Positions 31,496-32,275 of a DNA stretch of 32,275 bases are shown here, in pieces. The stretch is taken from contig DATFVL010000038.1 of assembly GCA_035260325.1 (NCBI GenBank), positions 1 through 32,275 on the forward strand. Direction: 5' to 3'. Numbering within the stretch: position 1 is the stretch's first letter; each line of letters begins with the position of its first letter. The stretch comes from Candidatus Methylomirabilota bacterium. Its GTDB lineage: Bacteria; Methylomirabilota; Methylomirabilia; Rokubacteriales; CSP1-6. The position numbers were made by a program, and so were the translations under genes. Below the pieces are notes generated by a model that saw only the letters and a program-made list of their open reading frames with translations, was not told where the DNA came from and searched no databases.

Positions 31496-32275
31496 TCACG
31501 GGATGAGATACACCAGCGTGAAGATGGCGATCCACACGACGTCCACGAAGTGCCAGTAGAGCCCCGCGATCTCGACCTTGACCGCGTCGGCGCGGCCGAG
31601 CCGCCCGCGCAGGTCGAGGATCCAGAGCGCGAGGAGCCAGATCACGCCGACGGTCACGTGCCCGCCGTGGAAGCCCGTGAGCACGAAGAAGGTCGAGCCG
31701 AAGAGGTTCTGCTGGAGCGTCAGCCCCTCACGGACGAAGTCCGTGAACTCGTACGCCTGGAAGCCGAGGAAGATCAGGCCGAAGAACGCGGTGCCGAGGA
31801 GCCACAGGCGCGCCTGCCGCCGGTCGCCGCGCTGCACCGCCGCGAGTGCCAACACCATGAGGAGGCTCGACATCAGGAGGTCGAAGGTCGAGATCGTCGT
31901 GAGCGGGATGTTGAGGATCTGGTGCGGCTCGGGCCCGACGACGCTGCGGCCCTTGTAGGCGAGGTACGTCGCGATGAGCGTGCCGAAGAAGAAGCACTCG
32001 GAGCCGAGGAAGACCCAGAGCGCGACCTTCCGGTGGTCCACGCCGAGGTTGCCGACCTGGTGCTCGTGGGCCCGGTTCTCGTGGTGCTCGAGCGCGAAGG
32101 CGAACACGCAGACGACGGTGAAGAGCGCGCCGGCCAGGACCACGGCGAGGTGGGTGAGCGCGCCGATCGCGAGCACCACGATGCCGAGCGCCGTCAGCAG
32201 GGGCCAGCGGGACGGCGCCGGGAGATGGATATGGTCGGGCGCGGTCGGGGCGGGGAGGGTTCCGGGCTTCGGAAC
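31496..32275 (-). CDS. Cytochrome c oxidase subunit III (5' end beyond window)
   Basis: At least 259 residues of a haem-copper oxidase subunit III are visible. It has five or more membrane helices with VALWVFLGSECFFFGTLIATYLAYKG in outline, FLGFQAYEFTDFV, STFFVLTGFHGGHVTVGVIWLL and a C-terminal YWHFVDVVWIAIFTLVYLIP. These are all diagnostic subunit III segments. A GTG at 32179 could serve as start, but the frame stays open to the window end. The added residues (DHIHLPAPSRWPLLTALG) look like a genuine subunit III N terminus, so the true start is probably outside. A fusion to a preceding subunit cannot be excluded. Confidence 0.93.
   Translation of the reverse strand, partial: VPKPGTLPAPTAPDHIHLPAPSRWPLLTALGIVVLAIGALTHLAVVLAGALFTVVCVFAFALEHHENRAHEHQVGNLGVDHRKVALWVFLGSECFFFGTLIATYLAYKGRSVVGPEPHQILNIPLTTISTFDLLMSSLLMVLALAAVQRGDRRQARLWLLGTAFFGLIFLGFQAYEFTDFVREGLTLQQNLFGSTFFVLTGFHGGHVTVGVIWLLALWILDLRGRLGRADAVKVEIAGLYWHFVDVVWIAIFTLVYLIP

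Overview
The window is a very GC-rich, gene-dense bacterial chromosome segment with no tRNA, rRNA, CRISPR array, transposase or phage gene that I could see. All genes but two (DUF2157 and GDYXXLXY, about 7.2-8.9 kb) lie on the minus strand. Most are separated by fewer than 20 bases or overlap by 1-4 bases, and the longest gene-free stretch is only about 170 bases. LpxC, an NtrYX-type sensor/regulator pair, a haem-copper oxidase and housekeeping genes point to an aerobic diderm. The GC level and gene orders resemble candidate Rokubacteria/Methylomirabilota (NC10). That placement is inference; a marker-gene tree would be needed to confirm it.

Layout, read in the direction of minus-strand transcription (right to left). 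(1) 32.3-30.3 kb: end of a cytochrome oxidase cluster (subunit III, subunit IV, CtaG). (2) 30.3-25.8 kb: nucleotide-sugar genes (ugd, UDP-glucuronate decarboxylase, a GalE-like epimerase, a Trm112 zinc ribbon, an NDP-sugar pyrophosphorylase). (3) 25.8-17.3 kb: translation, secretion and stress genes (lepA, lepB, hemW, hrcA, grpE, dnaJ, prmA, rsmE, archease). (4) 17.1-8.9 kb: lpxC, a secreted DUF4390 protein, ntrY-like, ntrX-like, fdrA and a DUF1116 gene. (5) 8.9-7.2 kb: the plus-strand DUF2157/GDYXXLXY pair. (6) 7.1-5.8 kb: exonuclease III and a small HEAGH membrane protein. (7) 5.8-0 kb: a pyrimidine operon pyrR-pyrB-pyrC-carA-(88-aa unknown)-carB, with carB cut by the window edge.

The most interesting signals are regulatory or structural. 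A hairpin matching the PyrR-binding loop abuts the pyrR Shine-Dalgarno sequence. A sigma-54 promoter with correct -24/-12 spacing, plus two upstream dyads, lies before lpxC, at the head of a gene series that itself encodes a sigma-54-dependent regulator. A perfect 25-bp inverted repeat sits in frame inside rsmE. Archease appears to start at CTG in a CTGA overlap with rsmE. An fdrA/DUF1116 pair, homologous to two of the three E. coli oxamate carbamoyltransferase genes, stands next to the two-component system. The start of the regulator gene is duplicated 67 bp upstream of itself.
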